Assembly (NCBI RefSeq): GCF_000699445.3
Contig: NC_067195.1
Span: 69,374,591 to 69,438,590 of the forward strand
Direction of reading: 5' to 3'
From: Schistosoma haematobium
Taxonomy: Eukaryota > Platyhelminthes > Trematoda > Strigeidida > Schistosomatidae
DNA: 64,000 nt
In this document: positions 63,877-64,000 of the stretch, piece after piece
Position numbering within the stretch: position 1 is the first letter of the stretch
Layout: every line of letters begins with the position of its first letter
The notes under the pieces: generated by a model
Seen by the model: only the letters and a program-made list of their open reading frames with translations
Database searches by the model: none
What the model was told of the DNA's origin: nothing
Position numbers and translations under genes: made by a program

Positions 63877-64000
63877 ACCTTTGCCTACGTTGATCAAACG
63901 AAAAAGACGCTCAGCATTTTATGGAGATGACTCAGGATCCGAACCGGATGTATCAGGTCGCCTAGGAAGCCGTACTTCTGAAGTTCGAGTAGAATCCGAG
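63877..64000 (+). CDS. Gene 2 exon 3 (continues past the window)
   Basis: Acceptor TTTTAG|A matches the phase-2 end of exon 2. It encodes PLPTLIKRKRRSAFYGDDSG then SEPDVSGRLGSRTSEV, open to the last base. A basic KRKRR patch followed by an acidic/serine DDSGSEPD block resembles the stretch before the chromodomains of CHD6-9 helicases (RQVKRKRYTEDLEF..SDEE). This is only a resemblance; the diagnostic domains would lie outside the window. Confidence 0.75.

Overview
The window reads as nuclear DNA from a schistosome (blood fluke), probably of the Schistosoma haematobium/mansoni type. Three things point there: AT-rich introns packed with RTE-type and CR1-type non-LTR retrotransposons and Penelope-like elements; very short (39 bp) introns at the 5' end of a gene followed by introns of up to about 10 kb; and a Sm-alpha-type SINE fragment carrying a hammerhead ribozyme core. 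No bacterial or organellar features were seen. The species is an inference.

Two host genes are supported, both on the + strand. Gene 1 (about 4117-47893) is a TBC1D15/TBC1D17-like Rab GTPase-activating protein. I could trace 14 exons with GT..AG borders and consistent phase, giving about 640 codons; the first exon with the start codon was not identified with confidence. Gene 2 (58367 to beyond the right edge) encodes a long Ser/Asn/Gln-rich N-terminus followed by AT-hook-like basic motifs. It looks like the start of a chromatin-associated protein, with the rest outside the window.

Most of the remainder is mobile DNA. RTE family A has a TGAC-repeat tail: full-length copies at 4665-8598 (+) and 26536-30365 (-), a diverged copy at 32675-36592 (-), and many 3' fragments. 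RTE family B has an AATA tail: 19640-21510, plus a copy at 26288-30476 that was split by a family A insertion. RTE family C has a GTAA tail: 16846-19235, 42321-43890, 50350-51092 and a remnant at 52060-52545. There is one CR1-clade copy (55987-58070), three Penelope-like fragments (8600-9340, 22380-22860, 54340-55170), two short non-autonomous elements sharing family B's 3' tail (11775-12095, 39790-40320), a Sm-alpha-like SINE piece (37235-37375) and a gypsy-type gag remnant (1424-2068). All autonomous elements seen here are broken.

The most interesting signals are: a hammerhead-like motif the same distance downstream of the GIY-YIG coding end in two independent Penelope-like copies; a 3' tail shared between a LINE and short non-autonomous elements; and inverted pairs of nearly identical retrotransposon copies that share the same disabling mutations.
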